A stretch of 64,000 bases of DNA from Oscillatoriales cyanobacterium (GTDB lineage Bacteria; Cyanobacteriota; Cyanobacteriia; Cyanobacteriales; Microcoleaceae): assembly GCA_004293365.1 (NCBI GenBank), contig RDYN01000008.1, positions 1 through 64,000 on the forward strand, read 5' to 3'. The position numbers and the translations under genes were made by a program. The notes below the pieces were generated by a model. The model saw only the letters and a program-made list of their open reading frames with translations, searched no databases and was not told the origin of the DNA. Positions 46,206 through 57,759 of the stretch are shown here, in pieces. How positions within the stretch are numbered: position 1 is the first letter of the stretch; each line of letters opens with the position of its first letter.

Positions 46206-47540
46206 ATGAATTTAAAACCGCGCAAGTCCCTGAATTCGACTTTAGTTCTCGTTTGTCTGGCAGTTAGTTCCATCGCTGGTACAGCCAATATTAGTTCTAA
46301 GTTGCAAGAAACTGCGCTCTTATCGCTCCTGCAACCCGAAAGCGCGATCGCCCAAAGCCCTATTCGCGAGTCTCAAGATGCGATCGTCCGCTGGAACGCT
46401 CTCACATTAGATATAATCAAAACCGAAAAAACATCGCCCCCAATGGCAGCCCGCAACTTAGCAATGGTTCACGCTGCCGTTTACGATGCGGCGAACGCTG
46501 TTTCCCAAACTCACAAAGTATACAAAGTGCCAGTGCAACCTCCCGCCGGCACATCAGCCGAAGCAGCAGCAGTAGCAGCAGCCCACCGCGTGCTAGCAAA
46601 TTTGTACCCGAAACAAACAGCAACTTTAGATGCAGCAAAAACAGCATCTTTAACCGCCATAGCTGAAGGGAAATCAAAAACCGACGGCGTACAATTGGGA
46701 GAATTTGTAGCAGGCAAAATCTTAGAATGGCGCAAAGATGACGGCGCGAATACTGAGGTGACATATACTCCAGTTAATCAACCCGGTTATTGGCAACCCA
46801 TACCGCCAGATTTGAAACCTGCCTCGATGCCGCACTGGAAAAATGTCAAACCTTTTGCCATGACAAAAGGTTCCCAGTTTCAGATTGCAAATATGCCAAG
46901 TTTGACTAGCGAAGAATACACAGCAGAGTTCAACAAACTCAAAGAATTAGGAGCAAAAGATAGCAAGACTCGCACAGCCGATCAAAGTGCGATCGCGAAA
47001 TTTTGGCTGAACAATCCAGGTACTGTCACTCCTCCCGGACATTGGAACCAAATTGCTGCGGATATTGCCGTTCGCCGCAGCAATACCTTCGAGCAAAACC
47101 TGCGTTTATTTGCAGTGTTGAATATCGCCCTCGCCGATGCCAGCATCATCGACGGCGACCAAAAATATACCTTCAATCGGTGGCGGCCGCTTACAGGAAT
47201 TCAGCAAGCAGATAAAGACGGCAATCCCCAGACAACCGCCGATGCAAATTGGACGCCTTTATTAAATACTCCATCTTCCCCAGCTTATGTTTCTGGACAC
47301 AGTACCTTTGGCGGTGCAGCGGATGCAGTTTTGACTGCTTTTTTCGGCGATAATGTGAGTTTTACCGCCGTCGCCGATGCTTCGGTAAATTTGCAGCCTC
47401 GGGCTTTTAAAAGTTTGACGGAAGCTGCGGAGGAGGCCGGGATGAGTCGCGTTTACGGCGGTGCTCATTGGCCCTCGGACAATCGGGATGGGTTGAAGGC
47501 GGGCAGGAATTTGGGCAAGTATGTTATGGAGAAGTTTTAG
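46206..47540 (+). CDS. Vanadium-dependent haloperoxidase / PAP2-like phosphatase, secreted
   Basis: A 444-residue protein. An N-terminal hydrophobic segment (TLVLVCLAVSSIAGTA) and AIAQS around residue 49 suggest export. The C-terminal half has the three motifs of the VHPO/PAP2 superfamily: KYTFNRWRPLTG (Lys, Arg-Pro), SPAYVSGHSTFGGAAD (SGH) and RVYGGAHWPSDNRDG (R...H...R). The spacing and overall length resemble bacterial vanadium haloperoxidase homologues. Halide oxidation or phosphatase activity cannot be separated by motif alone. Two GAAACCGGGTTTC palindromes follow the gene. Confidence 0.85.
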   Translation: MNLKPRKSLNSTLVLVCLAVSSIAGTANISSKLQETALLSLLQPESAIAQSPIRESQDAIVRWNALTLDIIKTEKTSPPMAARNLAMVHAAVYDAANAVSQTHKVYKVPVQPPAGTSAEAAAVAAAHRVLANLYPKQTATLDAAKTASLTAIAEGKSKTDGVQLGEFVAGKILEWRKDDGANTEVTYTPVNQPGYWQPIPPDLKPASMPHWKNVKPFAMTKGSQFQIANMPSLTSEEYTAEFNKLKELGAKDSKTRTADQSAIAKFWLNNPGTVTPPGHWNQIAADIAVRRSNTFEQNLRLFAVLNIALADASIIDGDQKYTFNRWRPLTGIQQADKDGNPQTTADANWTPLLNTPSSPAYVSGHSTFGGAADAVLTAFFGDNVSFTAVADASVNLQPRAFKSLTEAAEEAGMSRVYGGAHWPSDNRDGLKAGRNLGKYVMEKF

Positions 47541-47560
47541 TAACAGCTTAATATCCACTA

Positions 47561-47627
47561 AGAAACCCGGTTTCTGTTGAGAAATCTCAGCCCAGCAAGG
47601 AGATATCTACAGAGAAACCGGGTTTCT
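47561..47627. repeat. Pair of GAAACCGGGTTTC palindromes
   Basis: AGAAACCCGGTTTCT (47561-47575) and AGAAACCGGGTTTCT (47613-47627) can fold singly or with each other. Possible terminator between the haloperoxidase-like gene and the GT39 gene. Confidence 0.6.
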
Positions 47628-47695
47628 GGTCTGGATACGCAAGTTTCTATATAATTGTTGAGAGCGAACCAATCAAATTTTCGCAGTCATTTTTT

Positions 47696-48991
47696 ATGAC
47701 ATCAAACATATCAGAAGTGCCACAGCAAAGAAATGACCGCAGAATTTTTTGGACGCTAATTTGTCTGACCCTGTTGGGACTGGCATTCCGGCTTTATTTG
47801 GCGTGGCGCACCAACCAAACTCTCCCCGATACCCCCGCCCGTCTCACAGGCGACGAACCAGGCTATGAAGGTTTGGCATACTGGTTGCTGAAGGGTCATT
47901 TTTTTGAGTGGGCGGGCCGCACACCAGTTTATCCATTTTTCATAGCTGGATGCTATGCAATTTTTGGTCGTTCTCCCGCATCTGTAGTCTGCGTACAAGC
48001 TTTTTTGGGGGCCACAATTATACCGCTAACTTTTATCCTGGCACGGCGTTTTACTGGCCCTCAAAGTTCCTTAGTCGCCGCTGGATTAACTGCGCTACAT
48101 CCCTCCCTAATTCTTCATGTCAGGCTGCTGCAAACAGAAATTTTATACGCGCCTTTAATGATTTTAACAGTGCTTGGCTTGCTGCGAGCATTGGAACGGC
48201 CGCAGTGGCAAAAGTTTTCATTAGCAGGTGCGTTGTTGGCAATTACGAATCTTTGTCGGCCGACAGCGATGTTGTTTCCATTAATTGTGCCACTATTGAT
48301 GCCGCGCCAATGGTCTTTTAAACGCAAGATTGCTTTGTTTGTTGCTTATTTGGGCGCAATTATCATCATTACTACACCTTGGACTTATCACAATTATCGA
48401 ACTCACAAGACTTTTTTGATTTACAGTGTTTCTACGGGGCTGCTGTGGCAAGGAAGTCCAGAGTTTTATCATTTTGCCTACGAACAACTGCCAAAACGCC
48501 ATATCCTTCAAATTTGGCAGGAAGAACTGAATCCGGCTCGGAATGGCGGACACGATGTTTTTACCATTGAGGGCGATCGCTATTTTACCAAACGGGCGAT
48601 CGCTTCAATCCTCCGCGAGCCTGCTGTGTATCTCTGGTATTGTTTGCAAAAGGCAGTTTATTTATGGTTAGGAAACCCTTTAAGTGACTGGCCTTATCAC
48701 GCTATGTTTAATGTGGAGGCAATGCGGCTATTCTTTTCGCAGCAACGGATTGTCGGCATTTTAGTGTCGCGAATTTTACCTGTATTTGCGGCTTTGGGCG
48801 CGATCGTTTTGCGGCATCGCTGGCGGGAGTTTTTGCCACTGTTTGCAGTCTGCGGCTATTTTACTTTGATCCATGGGCTCACTTATGCAGAAGTTCGCCA
48901 CAGCGAGCCACTGCACCCGATTTTGGCGATCGTAATTGCGGCGGCGGCGGGGCAGGTTCAGCGCCGGTTGAAGTTAATGATACCAATTTAA
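47696..48991 (+). CDS. GT39-like membrane glycosyltransferase
   Basis: A 431-residue polytopic protein with about ten hydrophobic helices. The first loop carries an acidic motif (RLTGDEPGYEGLAYWLLKG) in the place of the catalytic DE of dolichyl-phosphate-mannose/ArnT-type transferases, followed by GRTPVYPFFIAGCYAIFG. It probably moves a sugar from a lipid carrier at the outer face of the cytoplasmic membrane. It is followed after 53 bp by a glycoside hydrolase gene on the same strand, suggesting joint work on an exopolysaccharide or envelope glycan (inference). Confidence 0.82.
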   Translation: MTSNISEVPQQRNDRRIFWTLICLTLLGLAFRLYLAWRTNQTLPDTPARLTGDEPGYEGLAYWLLKGHFFEWAGRTPVYPFFIAGCYAIFGRSPASVVCVQAFLGATIIPLTFILARRFTGPQSSLVAAGLTALHPSLILHVRLLQTEILYAPLMILTVLGLLRALERPQWQKFSLAGALLAITNLCRPTAMLFPLIVPLLMPRQWSFKRKIALFVAYLGAIIIITTPWTYHNYRTHKTFLIYSVSTGLLWQGSPEFYHFAYEQLPKRHILQIWQEELNPARNGGHDVFTIEGDRYFTKRAIASILREPAVYLWYCLQKAVYLWLGNPLSDWPYHAMFNVEAMRLFFSQQRIVGILVSRILPVFAALGAIVLRHRWREFLPLFAVCGYFTLIHGLTYAEVRHSEPLHPILAIVIAAAAGQVQRRLKLMIPI

Positions 48992-49044
48992 AAAATCCTT
49001 GCTACATTGAGATGTCAAGCAGTTAGTCATTAGTTATCAACGTA

Positions 49045-50487
49045 GTGTTATCAAAAACTCTAATTCGGAATTTCACGATCGCCCTTTTAATTGCCATCGG
49101 CATAGAGTTTTTCAGCGGAACGACAACTTTTGCTCAAAACATCGCAACAATTAAATTCTCCGGCACTGCTGCGGGTGTCAGCACTCGCTACATCGGTGCA
49201 GTCGAGGGCAACATCAACTTTGACCTCAAAGATTTGCAAGATTTGGGAATTAATACATACCGCATTTACGGCGGGATGTCTCGATGGGAATCGGAAGACG
49301 ATGACGGTAAATACGGGTGGCCGGAAATATCCCAAATTAAGGCTAATCCAAATATTATTAATTGGGGGCATTGGGATAAAATTATGACCGATCCGCCCCG
49401 GGGTAGCGATTATTCGTGGTCTGGAGAACCTGGCACTGTTTGGCAAGGCAATGCCAGGACTATTTTTAATACTCTCAAACAAGCAAATATTCGTCCCGTT
49501 GTCAGCCTTCGCAATGTGGACAGTAGCTGGAATCCCTCTTGGGCGCTGCAACTGAATCCGCCCCGAACTAAAGAAGATTGGAACGAGTGGTGGGAACACG
49601 TTTTTGCTACGGTTTATTGGTTGAATGTACGCAACGATTACCGCGTTGATGATTGGGAAATTCACAACGAACCGGACTACCGCATACAGGGTTGGGGCGG
49701 AACTATGGCTGACTATTTTGAGTTGGTGAAGGTGGCTAAAGATGCGATCGACTTTGCGTACAAAAGTTATTTGCCGGAGCGCGCTTACCGCATCCACAGC
49801 CCGACAACCGTAGGTGGCAGCAATTGGCCTGCTGATGCTTTGCGAGAAATCCCCAATTATTTCGATGCAGTCAATGTCCACAATTACGATGCAGATATTT
49901 CTAACTACACCCGCAAAGTGCGCGGCTGGATGAAGGGGACTGTCCGCGCTAACTCGCAGCTTTGGGTGGGAGAATGGGGAAGTTATCAAATTAGCTATAA
50001 TGATTTCCCTTTAGCTTTAAGTTTGATTAAAAATTTAATCCGAGGCTCCCAACCGGGCGATAATTATATTTATGGGAGTCACGTATTCTGTTTGTACGAC
50101 TGGGGAAAGCCGGGATTGGCAGAAGGTTTGCTGGGAGACGGAGGAAAACGGCGCGCTAGCTACTATGCTTTGCGGATGGGAATTCGGGCTTTGCAAGGGG
50201 GTAGGGCTAGCTTTTTTCCGATCGCTAACAGTTCGGATTTAATGGCAGTTGCAACTCTCGATTCTAGTAAGAATGTTTATTTGCTGGCTGTCAACGATCG
50301 AGCTAAATCTTATACTGTTCGTGCCGATATTTCGGCTTTGATCGAAGCTGGTAATGGGACGGTGCGGGAGTTTAGTTTGAGGTCAATGGATGAGGTTGTT
50401 GGTAGCTTGACGCTGAAGGGCGGTAATGCGACTTTTTTGGTGCCGGGTAACAGTGCTATTCTCATCAAGTTCGATCGCCCGAATTGA
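49045..50487 (+). CDS. Secreted clan GH-A glycoside hydrolase
   Basis: A 480-residue protein with a signal peptide (about 1-30, FTIALLIAIGIEFFSGTTTFAQN). A TIM-barrel domain follows; DDWEIHNEPDY supplies the acid/base Glu (NEP motif) and LWVGEWGSY the nucleophile Glu, both typical of clan GH-A families such as GH39 or GH5. A C-terminal beta domain (about 390-480) resembles those of GH39/GH30-type enzymes. Substrate unknown. It starts with GTG at 49045 and has no obvious ribosome-binding site. It is likely cotranscribed with the GT39 gene. Confidence 0.8.
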   Translation: MLSKTLIRNFTIALLIAIGIEFFSGTTTFAQNIATIKFSGTAAGVSTRYIGAVEGNINFDLKDLQDLGINTYRIYGGMSRWESEDDDGKYGWPEISQIKANPNIINWGHWDKIMTDPPRGSDYSWSGEPGTVWQGNARTIFNTLKQANIRPVVSLRNVDSSWNPSWALQLNPPRTKEDWNEWWEHVFATVYWLNVRNDYRVDDWEIHNEPDYRIQGWGGTMADYFELVKVAKDAIDFAYKSYLPERAYRIHSPTTVGGSNWPADALREIPNYFDAVNVHNYDADISNYTRKVRGWMKGTVRANSQLWVGEWGSYQISYNDFPLALSLIKNLIRGSQPGDNYIYGSHVFCLYDWGKPGLAEGLLGDGGKRRASYYALRMGIRALQGGRASFFPIANSSDLMAVATLDSSKNVYLLAVNDRAKSYTVRADISALIEAGNGTVREFSLRSMDEVVGSLTLKGGNATFLVPGNSAILIKFDRPN

Positions 50488-50831
50488 ATGTTAGACAAGA
50501 TTGCAAAAGTCCTTGTAATCTAATTAGGGAACGGGCTCTCCTGCCCATTCCACAACAAAAAAAACTTTTTGTGGGATGGGCCCTCTTGCCCCGTCCTAGC
50601 TATTTTTGCAAGATGTCTGTTAAATCCTCGGAGTTCAGAATTGGGCTTGTATCTGTTCACAAAAAATTACCATTAGCTTCTTAAACCTGCTCATTAACTG
50701 CGCTATCATAGTTAAATGACTAAGTTAACGATTGACGCAGCCACCAAACGATGAAGGTCTCAGCATCTCCACTCACGCGACAGGTAGTCCGCAAAAGGTA
50801 ATATGATTTAAGTAGTTAAGGAGGTTACATC
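50488..50831. other. Intergenic region with MITE-like copy and TnpB left flank
   Basis: About 344 bp. The first part is a MITE-like element (next entry); the rest probably includes the left end of the TnpB element, whose border I could not fix. AAGGAGG lies at 50818-50824, just before tnpB. Confidence 0.5.
50492..50622. mobile_element. MITE-like copy, TAGACAAGATTGC family
   Basis: Left end TTAGACAAGATTGCAAAA, right end TTTTTGCAAGATGTCTG as an imperfect inverted repeat. The interior has an imperfect inverted repeat on GGGATGGGC cores with an A-rich loop. Related to 4279-4402. Confidence 0.55.
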
Positions 50832-51917
50832 ATGCTACTCGGTTTCAAAACTGAGTTAAAAATAAATAACCAACAGCGCACAGCATTAATGAAGCATTGC
50901 GGTGTAGCTCGTCACGCCTGGAATTGGGGATTGTGGCTCACCAAAAACATTCTCGACCACAACCGACAAAACCCCCAAGAAAAATTGAAGTTTCCCAGCG
51001 CTATTGACTTGCACAAACTGTTAGTAGCAATGGTGAAATCAAAGAATGAATGGTATTACGAGTGCAGCAAATCCGCACCCCAGCAAGCATTAATAGCGTT
51101 GCGCGATTCATGGAAGCGCTGCTTTAACAAAACTGCCGGCGTCCCCAAGTTCAAGAAAAAAGGCAAGGGCGACTCTTTCACTTTGGAAGGAGCCGTGAAA
51201 ATCTTGGGCAACAATAAAATTCAAGTACCTGTAATAGGCGTTCTAAAAACTTACGAACGACTGCCTCAGGTTAAGCCTAAATCTGTAAAAATTAGCCGTC
51301 AAGCCGATAGGTGGTTTATCAGTTTCAGGCGGTCGGTGGCAGAACAAACTACAGTAAATACTAGCATTGTGGGTGTAGACATCGGTGTAAAAAACCTAGC
51401 AACCCTCAGTAATGGTGAAGCGATCCAAGGTGCTAAATCTTACCGCAAGTTAGAGAAAAAAATAGCGCGCTTGCAATATTTGCACCGTCACAAAGTTAAA
51501 GGTTCAAGCAACTGGAAAAATGCTCATATAGAGATAGCTAAACTGCACCGCAAGATTGCCAACATCCGCTCATATACGTTGCATAAACTCACGACGCTGC
51601 TTGCTAAAAACCACGGCACGGTAGTAATTGAGGATTTGAATGTATCCGGGATGATGGCAAATCGCAAGCTGGCGAAAAGCATTCAAGACATGGGATTTTA
51701 CGAGTTTCGCCGCCAGCTAACCTACAAGTGTAAATTGTATGGCTCTAAATTGGTCGTAGTTGACCGATGGTTCCCAAGTTCAAAACTTTGCTCTCATTGT
51801 GGAGCTAAAAAAGAAATACTTTCTCTTGGTGAGCGAGTGTTTGAGTGCGATCGTTGCGCTTATGTCATCGACCGCGATTTGAACGCTGCGATTAATTTAT
51901 CAAAAACCGTCAGTTAG
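50832..51917 (+). CDS. tnpB: TnpB RNA-guided nuclease, second and unrelated subtype
   Basis: A 361-residue TnpB with intact RuvC motifs (VGVDIGVKNLATL, VVIEDLNVSGM, IDRDLNAAINLS) and zinc ribbon (LCSHCGAKK...CDRCAYV). It shares only family-level similarity with the copy at 40730. A strong ribosome-binding site AAGGAGGTTACATC precedes the ATG. There is no tnpA next to it. The sequence after the stop (51918-52030) includes the 8-base inverted pair ACTCAAAC/GTTTGAGT (51981-51988 and 52019-52026) and may hold the right end and guide RNA. Confidence 0.92.
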   Translation: MLLGFKTELKINNQQRTALMKHCGVARHAWNWGLWLTKNILDHNRQNPQEKLKFPSAIDLHKLLVAMVKSKNEWYYECSKSAPQQALIALRDSWKRCFNKTAGVPKFKKKGKGDSFTLEGAVKILGNNKIQVPVIGVLKTYERLPQVKPKSVKISRQADRWFISFRRSVAEQTTVNTSIVGVDIGVKNLATLSNGEAIQGAKSYRKLEKKIARLQYLHRHKVKGSSNWKNAHIEIAKLHRKIANIRSYTLHKLTTLLAKNHGTVVIEDLNVSGMMANRKLAKSIQDMGFYEFRRQLTYKCKLYGSKLVVVDRWFPSSKLCSHCGAKKEILSLGERVFECDRCAYVIDRDLNAAINLSKTVS

Positions 51918-52269
51918 ACGGGGCTAGCCTGCGGACTGGTCAGTGCCGACACTACCAGAGTGAAGCAGGAAATAAACGAAACTCAAACCTTTGAATAGCT
52001 TTGATAGGTATTGATTAAGTTTGAGTAGGATTTATATAACGGCGAGAAAGTAGCCGAAGTCTAGACGATCGCAGAAATTCTTGCTCGTAAACCCGCAGCA
52101 GTTAGACTAGGCAAGGAATTGCCGACAATCCCAAAGTCCGCCCTTTGGGTGATTGGACTCGTACATAAACTTTGAGCGCGCTTGGAAACCTCGCGGGCCA
52201 AGCCTCTCAATCCACCTGCTGCCCGCGGCGATCGGGTTTTTTCAACAAATATCACTTTTATGCCCGCTG
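51918..52269. other. Region between tnpB and the giant kinase gene
   Basis: About 350 bp. The first 110 bases are probably element right end. The rest should contain the kinase promoter. The kinase frame is open from 52153, but this part has little coding character. Confidence 0.45.
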
Positions 52270-55200
52270 ATGTTTATTCCCTCTCTCAGTCAGGTCATTA
52301 ACCGCAATCCCCTCACCGTCACCCCTGAGACGCCCGTAGAAGAGGCGATCGAGCTGATGAGCAGCACAGGAGCCAGTTACGTCCTCGTGGTAGAACCGCG
52401 CGGGCATTCTCAACTGGGAAATCCGACGAACGGGACTTCCCCACAATCGCGACAACAGTCGGGTTTCTACAACGGCGTACCGCGTGCGCTACCGCCATCC
52501 GTCAACGGGCAGAGTCTCAACGGCTCAAAACCATCCTATCCGGGTGGGCAGACGGTGCTGGGGATTTTTACAGCGCGTGATGTCGTACAGCTAAATTCGA
52601 TCGGCGCTGCTTTGAGGGGATTTGCGATCGAGCAAATCATGATCAGAACCGTAACTGTAGCCCGAGAATCGGAAATTCCCGACTTTTTTGCCTTAGCAAA
52701 TCTGCTGGACAAACATCTGATCGGGCATTTGCCAGTCGTCAGCGACGCTGAAGAACTTGTCGGTTTAATTAGCTCTCAAAGCTTGGTACAACTGTTGCAA
52801 GAAATTGGGGAATCGCCACAACCAATTAGCAGCCCTTCGCCACCCTTGGCGTTCCCTCCGCCGCTGCCAATTTTACATCGGAAATTAGAGCTGCCCGCGA
52901 GTTTAATTAAACTCGATCAAATCCCTCAAATCGCAGCCTCGCGAATTATTCACGCTCCTGCTACTGCTTCGGTTCGCTATTTGGCGCAACTGATGTTCCG
53001 ACACAATGTTAGCTATGTATTAATTACTGAAACCCCGGAACCAAACTCGAATGGTGCAGCTCAAAATTCCAAATTTACAAATCCCAACCTCCACAAACTC
53101 GTTGGGGTGGTAAGTTCGCGGGACATCGTACAGTTGCAAGCCGCGGGCAGAGACTCCAGCAGAATTAAAGCAGGAGCGATTTGCAGCAGTTCGCCACCCC
53201 TGGTACGATCGCACTCTAGCCTGGAAGCAGCCATCGCCCTGCTGCAAAAACACTACTGCCAGTTGCCTCTATTAGTCATCAACGACAGCAATCACCCGAT
53301 CGGAATTGTCAATCCTCAAACTATCCTTTTACAAGCACTGGACTCAAAATCTCTGCATTCAGGCTTGCTCGCTTTGCAGCGCCAGCTAGAATCTAGCAAC
53401 GCGCAGTACAAAAAACTCTTAGCAGAAATACAGCTTCCAGCAGCCAATCGCTACCCAGATGCAGAAATTGCTCAAAACATTAGCGTCGCGCCGCCCCCAA
53501 ATCTCCCCGCTACCGTCAACAATCAGGGGATTTGGGATTGGAATCTCGAAACTGATGAGTTTTTTTATTCGGCGCAATGGCAAGAAATGCTCGGCTACAA
53601 AGAAGGGGAAATCTCGAATCGGCGATCGGAATGGTGGAGTCGCATTCACCGAGACGACATTGATGGAGTGAAGGCAGCTTTAGAAGATCACTTCGCACAA
53701 AAAACAGCGGATTTTGCAGCCGAATATCGAATGCACTGCAAAGACGGCAGCACTCTCTGGGTGCTCAACCGAGGTCAAGTTTTGCGGAGCGCTGCGGGCA
53801 AGCCGCTGCGGGTAGTCGGAACTCATACAGATATTACTCCAAACCAGCAGTTAGAACTCAAAAACTGCGATGGTGTGGAGCAATTCCAAGTATTTGATGC
53901 TTTGAAAGCAACAGTAATTTTTCAGATGGATGCGGCAGGGGTTTGGACATTTCTCAACCGCGCTTGGACTGAAATTACGGGTTTTTCGGTGGCTGAAAGT
54001 TTGACCACTAATTTTTTAGATTGGGTGCATCCAGATGAGCGCCCGCATTGTGCAAATTTATTGGAGTCTTTGCTGTCGGGAAAATCAGCATTTTATCGGC
54101 GAGAACTGCGATTTAAATACAAGTTGGAGTCGGCAAAAAACGAATTAGGAATTCAGATTGATTCAGGTTTTGTTTCAGTTGAAATATTTGCCCAAGTCCG
54201 GCGGAATTCCCAAGGTGAAATAGTGGGAATTTTAGGAACCTTGCACGATGTCTGCAACCGCGTTGAAGGGGTTGAGGAACTGCGGGAAAGCGAGCGCGCA
54301 ATTCGATCGCTCTACGAGGTAATGGTGGGCTCGTCAGGCTCTTTTGACGAGCGAACGGCCCGGTTGCTGGCCATGGGTTGCAGTCAGTTTGGGATGGATA
54401 TCGGGCTGTTGGGTAGGGTTTTGGGCGATCGCTACGAAGTGCTCGCGGCTTATGTACCGCAAGATTTTCCCTTCGGATTTGCTAAAGGAGACGGTTTTTC
54501 TTTGAGCAGAACCTTCGAGCGAGAGGTTTTGCGATCGATCGAACCTATTTCGATCGAATCAGCCGGCACTACTGAGTGGAAGCAGCATCCCGCTTACGCC
54601 GTGCGCCGCTTGGAGGCTTTTGTCGGCACGCGGGTAATAGTCCAAGGGCGAGTTTTTGGCACTTTGAGCTTTACTTCCCGCACCCCTAAACCTCCTTTAA
54701 AACCCCTGAATTTTGAAATTTTAAAGCTGATGGGCAATTACATCGGCGCGGAAATTGCCCGCGAAGAGCGAGAGCGAACTTTGCAGCGACAGTACCAGCG
54801 CGTATTGCTGCTCAAACAAATTACTCAAAAAGTGCGATCGACCTTAGACACTCAAGAAATTTTTCAGACTACCGCCACCCAAATCGGCCGCGTATTCGGC
54901 GTCAATCGCTGTACAATTCACACCTATCTTTCCCAACCTTATCCCCACCTTCCTTGCGTCGCAGAATACCTAGAACCAGGTCACGAATCGGCTTTAGATT
55001 TAGAACTTTCTGTTACTTACAACCCCTATACCGAAAAACTACTCGCAGAAGATATAGCCCTGGCATCTCCCGACGTGTTTGCCGATCCCTTGCTCGAATC
55101 TTCCGTACCGATGTGCCGCCGCATCGGATTAAAATCTATGTTGGCGGTTCGCACTTCCTATCAAGGAGAACCGAATGGCATTATTACTTTGCATCAGTGC

Positions 55201-57759
55201 GATGCAACTCGCCAGTGGACTCCCGACGAAATTGAACTCTTAGAAGATGTTGCCGCTCAAGTCGGAATTACCTTAGCTCAAGCACTGCTCTTAGAAACCG
55301 AAGTTCAGCGACAGCGACAGTTGGCAGAGCAAAATGAAGCTTTGGAGCAAGCGCGAGAAGCGGCGGAAGTTGCTAACAGAGCTAAGAGCGAATTTTTAGC
55401 GACTATGAGTCACGAAATCCGCACTCCGATGAATGCGGTAATCGGGATGACCGGTTTGCTGCTGGATATGCAACTAACTCCAGAACAGCGGGATTTTGTG
55501 GAGACAATTCGCACCAGCGGCGATGCTTTGCTAACTATTATTAACGATATCCTCGACTTTTCCAAGATTGAATCGGGGAAAATGGATTTGGAACGCAGCC
55601 CCTTCGATCTGCAAAACTGTATAGAAGAATCTCTGGAATTGCTGGCTCCTAGAGCGTCGGAAAAAGGTTTAGAGTTGGCTTACTTTATTGATGATTCTGT
55701 TCCAAAAAATATTTTAGGAGATGTCACGAGGCTGCGCCAAATATTAGTAAATCTGCTGGGAAATGCAGTTAAATTTACAGAATCTGGAGAAATAGTAGTC
55801 TGCTGTACGGCTCGGAAAATTGAACAATTACCTGCTAAAAGTTTGCCGGAAATCAGCAATATTCTAGAGCCGCAACCGCTAGCAATTAACCCGGAAAAAC
55901 TGGCAGGTAGGAGACTGTACGAGATTCAATTCGGTGTCCAAGATACGGGAATTGGGATTCCGCCAGACAGGATCGATCGCCTGTTTAAAGCTTTTTCGCA
56001 GGTGGATGCTTCCACAACGCGACATTACGGCGGGACGGGCTTGGGATTGGCTATCAGCCAGCGTTTGAGCGATATGATGGGGGGTAAAATGTGGGTTGTC
56101 AGTCAGGTTGCTCCCGGAAGTTCTAAGTCTCAACCTGCTGTTTCTGCGATCGGACAAAGTACGGCAGGAACGCCCCCTGCGGGATTTTCTGGGCCGTCGA
56201 TATCGGGTTCGGGTTCAATTTTTTATTTCACAGTGATTGCTGAAGCCAATGAAAGCGCGGTTGAGGAAAAACCACCGGAATTTACTGTTGGTAAGCGTTT
56301 GTTAATTGTCGAGAATCATGCCATTAACCGGCAAGTTTTGATTCGGCAAGCTGAGGCTTGGGGCCTGATACCTGTGGCTGTAACTTCGGGCGCTGAGGCT
56401 TTGGAAATCATCAAAGAAAACTCGGCGATCGATTTGGCTATTTTGGCGATGAATCTACCAGATATGGACGGCGTGTCTTTGGCTGTGGAGATTCGTTCAT
56501 GGGAGCTGAGCAATTTGTCTAGCGACGACGGGCTAAATCCTAATGCCATCAAAGTAAAAAGCCCTCGCAAAGTTACGCTACCTTTGGTGCTGTTTACTTA
56601 TTTGAGCAAGGCGGAAGTTTGGAAAAAACTTGAAACTACAGAAGTACATTTTTCGGCGTTTTTAACTAAGCCTCTAAAACAGTCGCAGTTTTATAATGTA
56701 TTGCTGCAAGTTTTTGGATATGTTGCCGGTAGAAGCAGCAAGGGAGAACTTTCAAATGTGGCGACTTTGACTTCGGGATTGAAGTATTTTGAAAATTCTC
56801 AAGAACAGCACCGCGCGCAGCGGACTCCTGCGGTTTTAAGGCAGGTTCCGAGCAATTCTGCGCCACACGATCCAACTAATTCTAGTCAGATTCGGATTTT
56901 GCTAGCAGAGGATAATGTGGTCAATCAAAAAGTCGCTACGCATTTGCTCGACAGGATAGGATATCGGGCGGATATTGCGGCTAATGGCTTGGAGGTTTTG
57001 GAGGCGCTGAAGCGACAATCTTACGATGTTGTGCTGATGGACGTGCAGATGCCGCAGATGGACGGTTTGGAAACGACGCGCCGCATATGTGCGGAATGGC
57101 CAGCCAACAATAAGCCGAGAATTATTGCGATGACGGCTAATGCCATGCAGGGCGATCGCGAAAAGTGTCTGGAAGCAGGTATGGACGATTATATTACTAA
57201 GCCCGTGCGCCGGGAAGAGTTGGCCCTCGCCCTCAGCAAGTGCCAACCTCTGCGCCGGGATGAATTGAATGCCGTTACTGAGCCAAAAAATCCCGATATT
57301 TCCGATAAAAATGGCAGTAATGCTGCTAGACATTCAAGCGTGCAACCGCCAGCAAATTCGCAGATTAATTTTGAGGTTTTGCACAATCTCCGCGAGCTAG
57401 ACGATGAGGAAGATCCCGATTTTTTGGGGGAGTTGATTCAGATATATTTGTTAGATGCACAGCAGCATTTAGAAACAATTAAGGAAGCTATTTATCTGGG
57501 GGATGCTGACAGTTTGAAGCTGGCTTCTCACACGCTGAAGTCGAGCAGCGCCAATTTAGGAGCGGTGTCTTTTTCGGAAGTATGCAAGGAGTTGGAGTTC
57601 ATGGGCCGCGTGGCGGTTGAGTCTGGAGGGGAACAGGTGTTTGATGCGAGGGCGGCGCGCGATCGCCTGTTGGAAGCCGAAGCGGAGTGGGAAAAGGTAC
57701 GGGCGGCTTTTGAGACGGAATTGAAAACGGGGAATTTGCGATCGCAAATGGGGAATTAG
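52270..57759 (+). CDS. Giant hybrid histidine kinase, CBS4-PAS2-GAF2-HK-REC2-HPt
   Basis: About 1829 residues from the ATG at 52270, chosen because the first CBS motif follows at once ([23 protein letters not shown]). Order: four CBS repeats (1-390), PAS (about 417-530), PAS (540-690), two GAF (about 680-1020), HisKA with H1048 ([10 protein letters not shown]), HATPase (GTGLGLAI), receiver 1 (about 1340-1490), receiver 2 (about 1540-1660; D1591 in [11 protein letters not shown]) and HPt with H1754 ([12 protein letters not shown]). Receiver 1 has Ala1393 at the phosphoacceptor site and E-N for the acidic pair, so it is a pseudo-receiver. The CBS repeats suggest adenylate sensing. No membrane segment; the output partner is unknown. 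Confidence 0.9.
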   Translation: MFIPSLSQVINRNPLTVTPETPVEEAIELMSSTGASYVLVVEPRGHSQLGNPTNGTSPQSRQQSGFYNGVPRALPPSVNGQSLNGSKPSYPGGQTVLGIFTARDVVQLNSIGAALRGFAIEQIMIRTVTVARESEIPDFFALANLLDKHLIGHLPVVSDAEELVGLISSQSLVQLLQEIGESPQPISSPSPPLAFPPPLPILHRKLELPASLIKLDQIPQIAASRIIHAPATASVRYLAQLMFRHNVSYVLITETPEPNSNGAAQNSKFTNPNLHKLVGVVSSRDIVQLQAAGRDSSRIKAGAICSSSPPLVRSHSSLEAAIALLQKHYCQLPLLVINDSNHPIGIVNPQTILLQALDSKSLHSGLLALQRQLESSNAQYKKLLAEIQLPAANRYPDAEIAQNISVAPPPNLPATVNNQGIWDWNLETDEFFYSAQWQEMLGYKEGEISNRRSEWWSRIHRDDIDGVKAALEDHFAQKTADFAAEYRMHCKDGSTLWVLNRGQVLRSAAGKPLRVVGTHTDITPNQQLELKNCDGVEQFQVFDALKATVIFQMDAAGVWTFLNRAWTEITGFSVAESLTTNFLDWVHPDERPHCANLLESLLSGKSAFYRRELRFKYKLESAKNELGIQIDSGFVSVEIFAQVRRNSQGEIVGILGTLHDVCNRVEGVEELRESERAIRSLYEVMVGSSGSFDERTARLLAMGCSQFGMDIGLLGRVLGDRYEVLAAYVPQDFPFGFAKGDGFSLSRTFEREVLRSIEPISIESAGTTEWKQHPAYAVRRLEAFVGTRVIVQGRVFGTLSFTSRTPKPPLKPLNFEILKLMGNYIGAEIAREERERTLQRQYQRVLLLKQITQKVRSTLDTQEIFQTTATQIGRVFGVNRCTIHTYLSQPYPHLPCVAEYLEPGHESALDLELSVTYNPYTEKLLAEDIALASPDVFADPLLESSVPMCRRIGLKSMLAVRTSYQGEPNGIITLHQCDATRQWTPDEIELLEDVAAQVGITLAQALLLETEVQRQRQLAEQNEALEQAREAAEVANRAKSEFLATMSHEIRTPMNAVIGMTGLLLDMQLTPEQRDFVETIRTSGDALLTIINDILDFSKIESGKMDLERSPFDLQNCIEESLELLAPRASEKGLELAYFIDDSVPKNILGDVTRLRQILVNLLGNAVKFTESGEIVVCCTARKIEQLPAKSLPEISNILEPQPLAINPEKLAGRRLYEIQFGVQDTGIGIPPDRIDRLFKAFSQVDASTTRHYGGTGLGLAISQRLSDMMGGKMWVVSQVAPGSSKSQPAVSAIGQSTAGTPPAGFSGPSISGSGSIFYFTVIAEANESAVEEKPPEFTVGKRLLIVENHAINRQVLIRQAEAWGLIPVAVTSGAEALEIIKENSAIDLAILAMNLPDMDGVSLAVEIRSWELSNLSSDDGLNPNAIKVKSPRKVTLPLVLFTYLSKAEVWKKLETTEVHFSAFLTKPLKQSQFYNVLLQVFGYVAGRSSKGELSNVATLTSGLKYFENSQEQHRAQRTPAVLRQVPSNSAPHDPTNSSQIRILLAEDNVVNQKVATHLLDRIGYRADIAANGLEVLEALKRQSYDVVLMDVQMPQMDGLETTRRICAEWPANNKPRIIAMTANAMQGDREKCLEAGMDDYITKPVRREELALALSKCQPLRRDELNAVTEPKNPDISDKNGSNAARHSSVQPPANSQINFEVLHNLRELDDEEDPDFLGELIQIYLLDAQQHLETIKEAIYLGDADSLKLASHTLKSSSANLGAVSFSEVCKELEFMGRVAVESGGEQVFDARAARDRLLEAEAEWEKVRAAFETELKTGNLRSQMGN

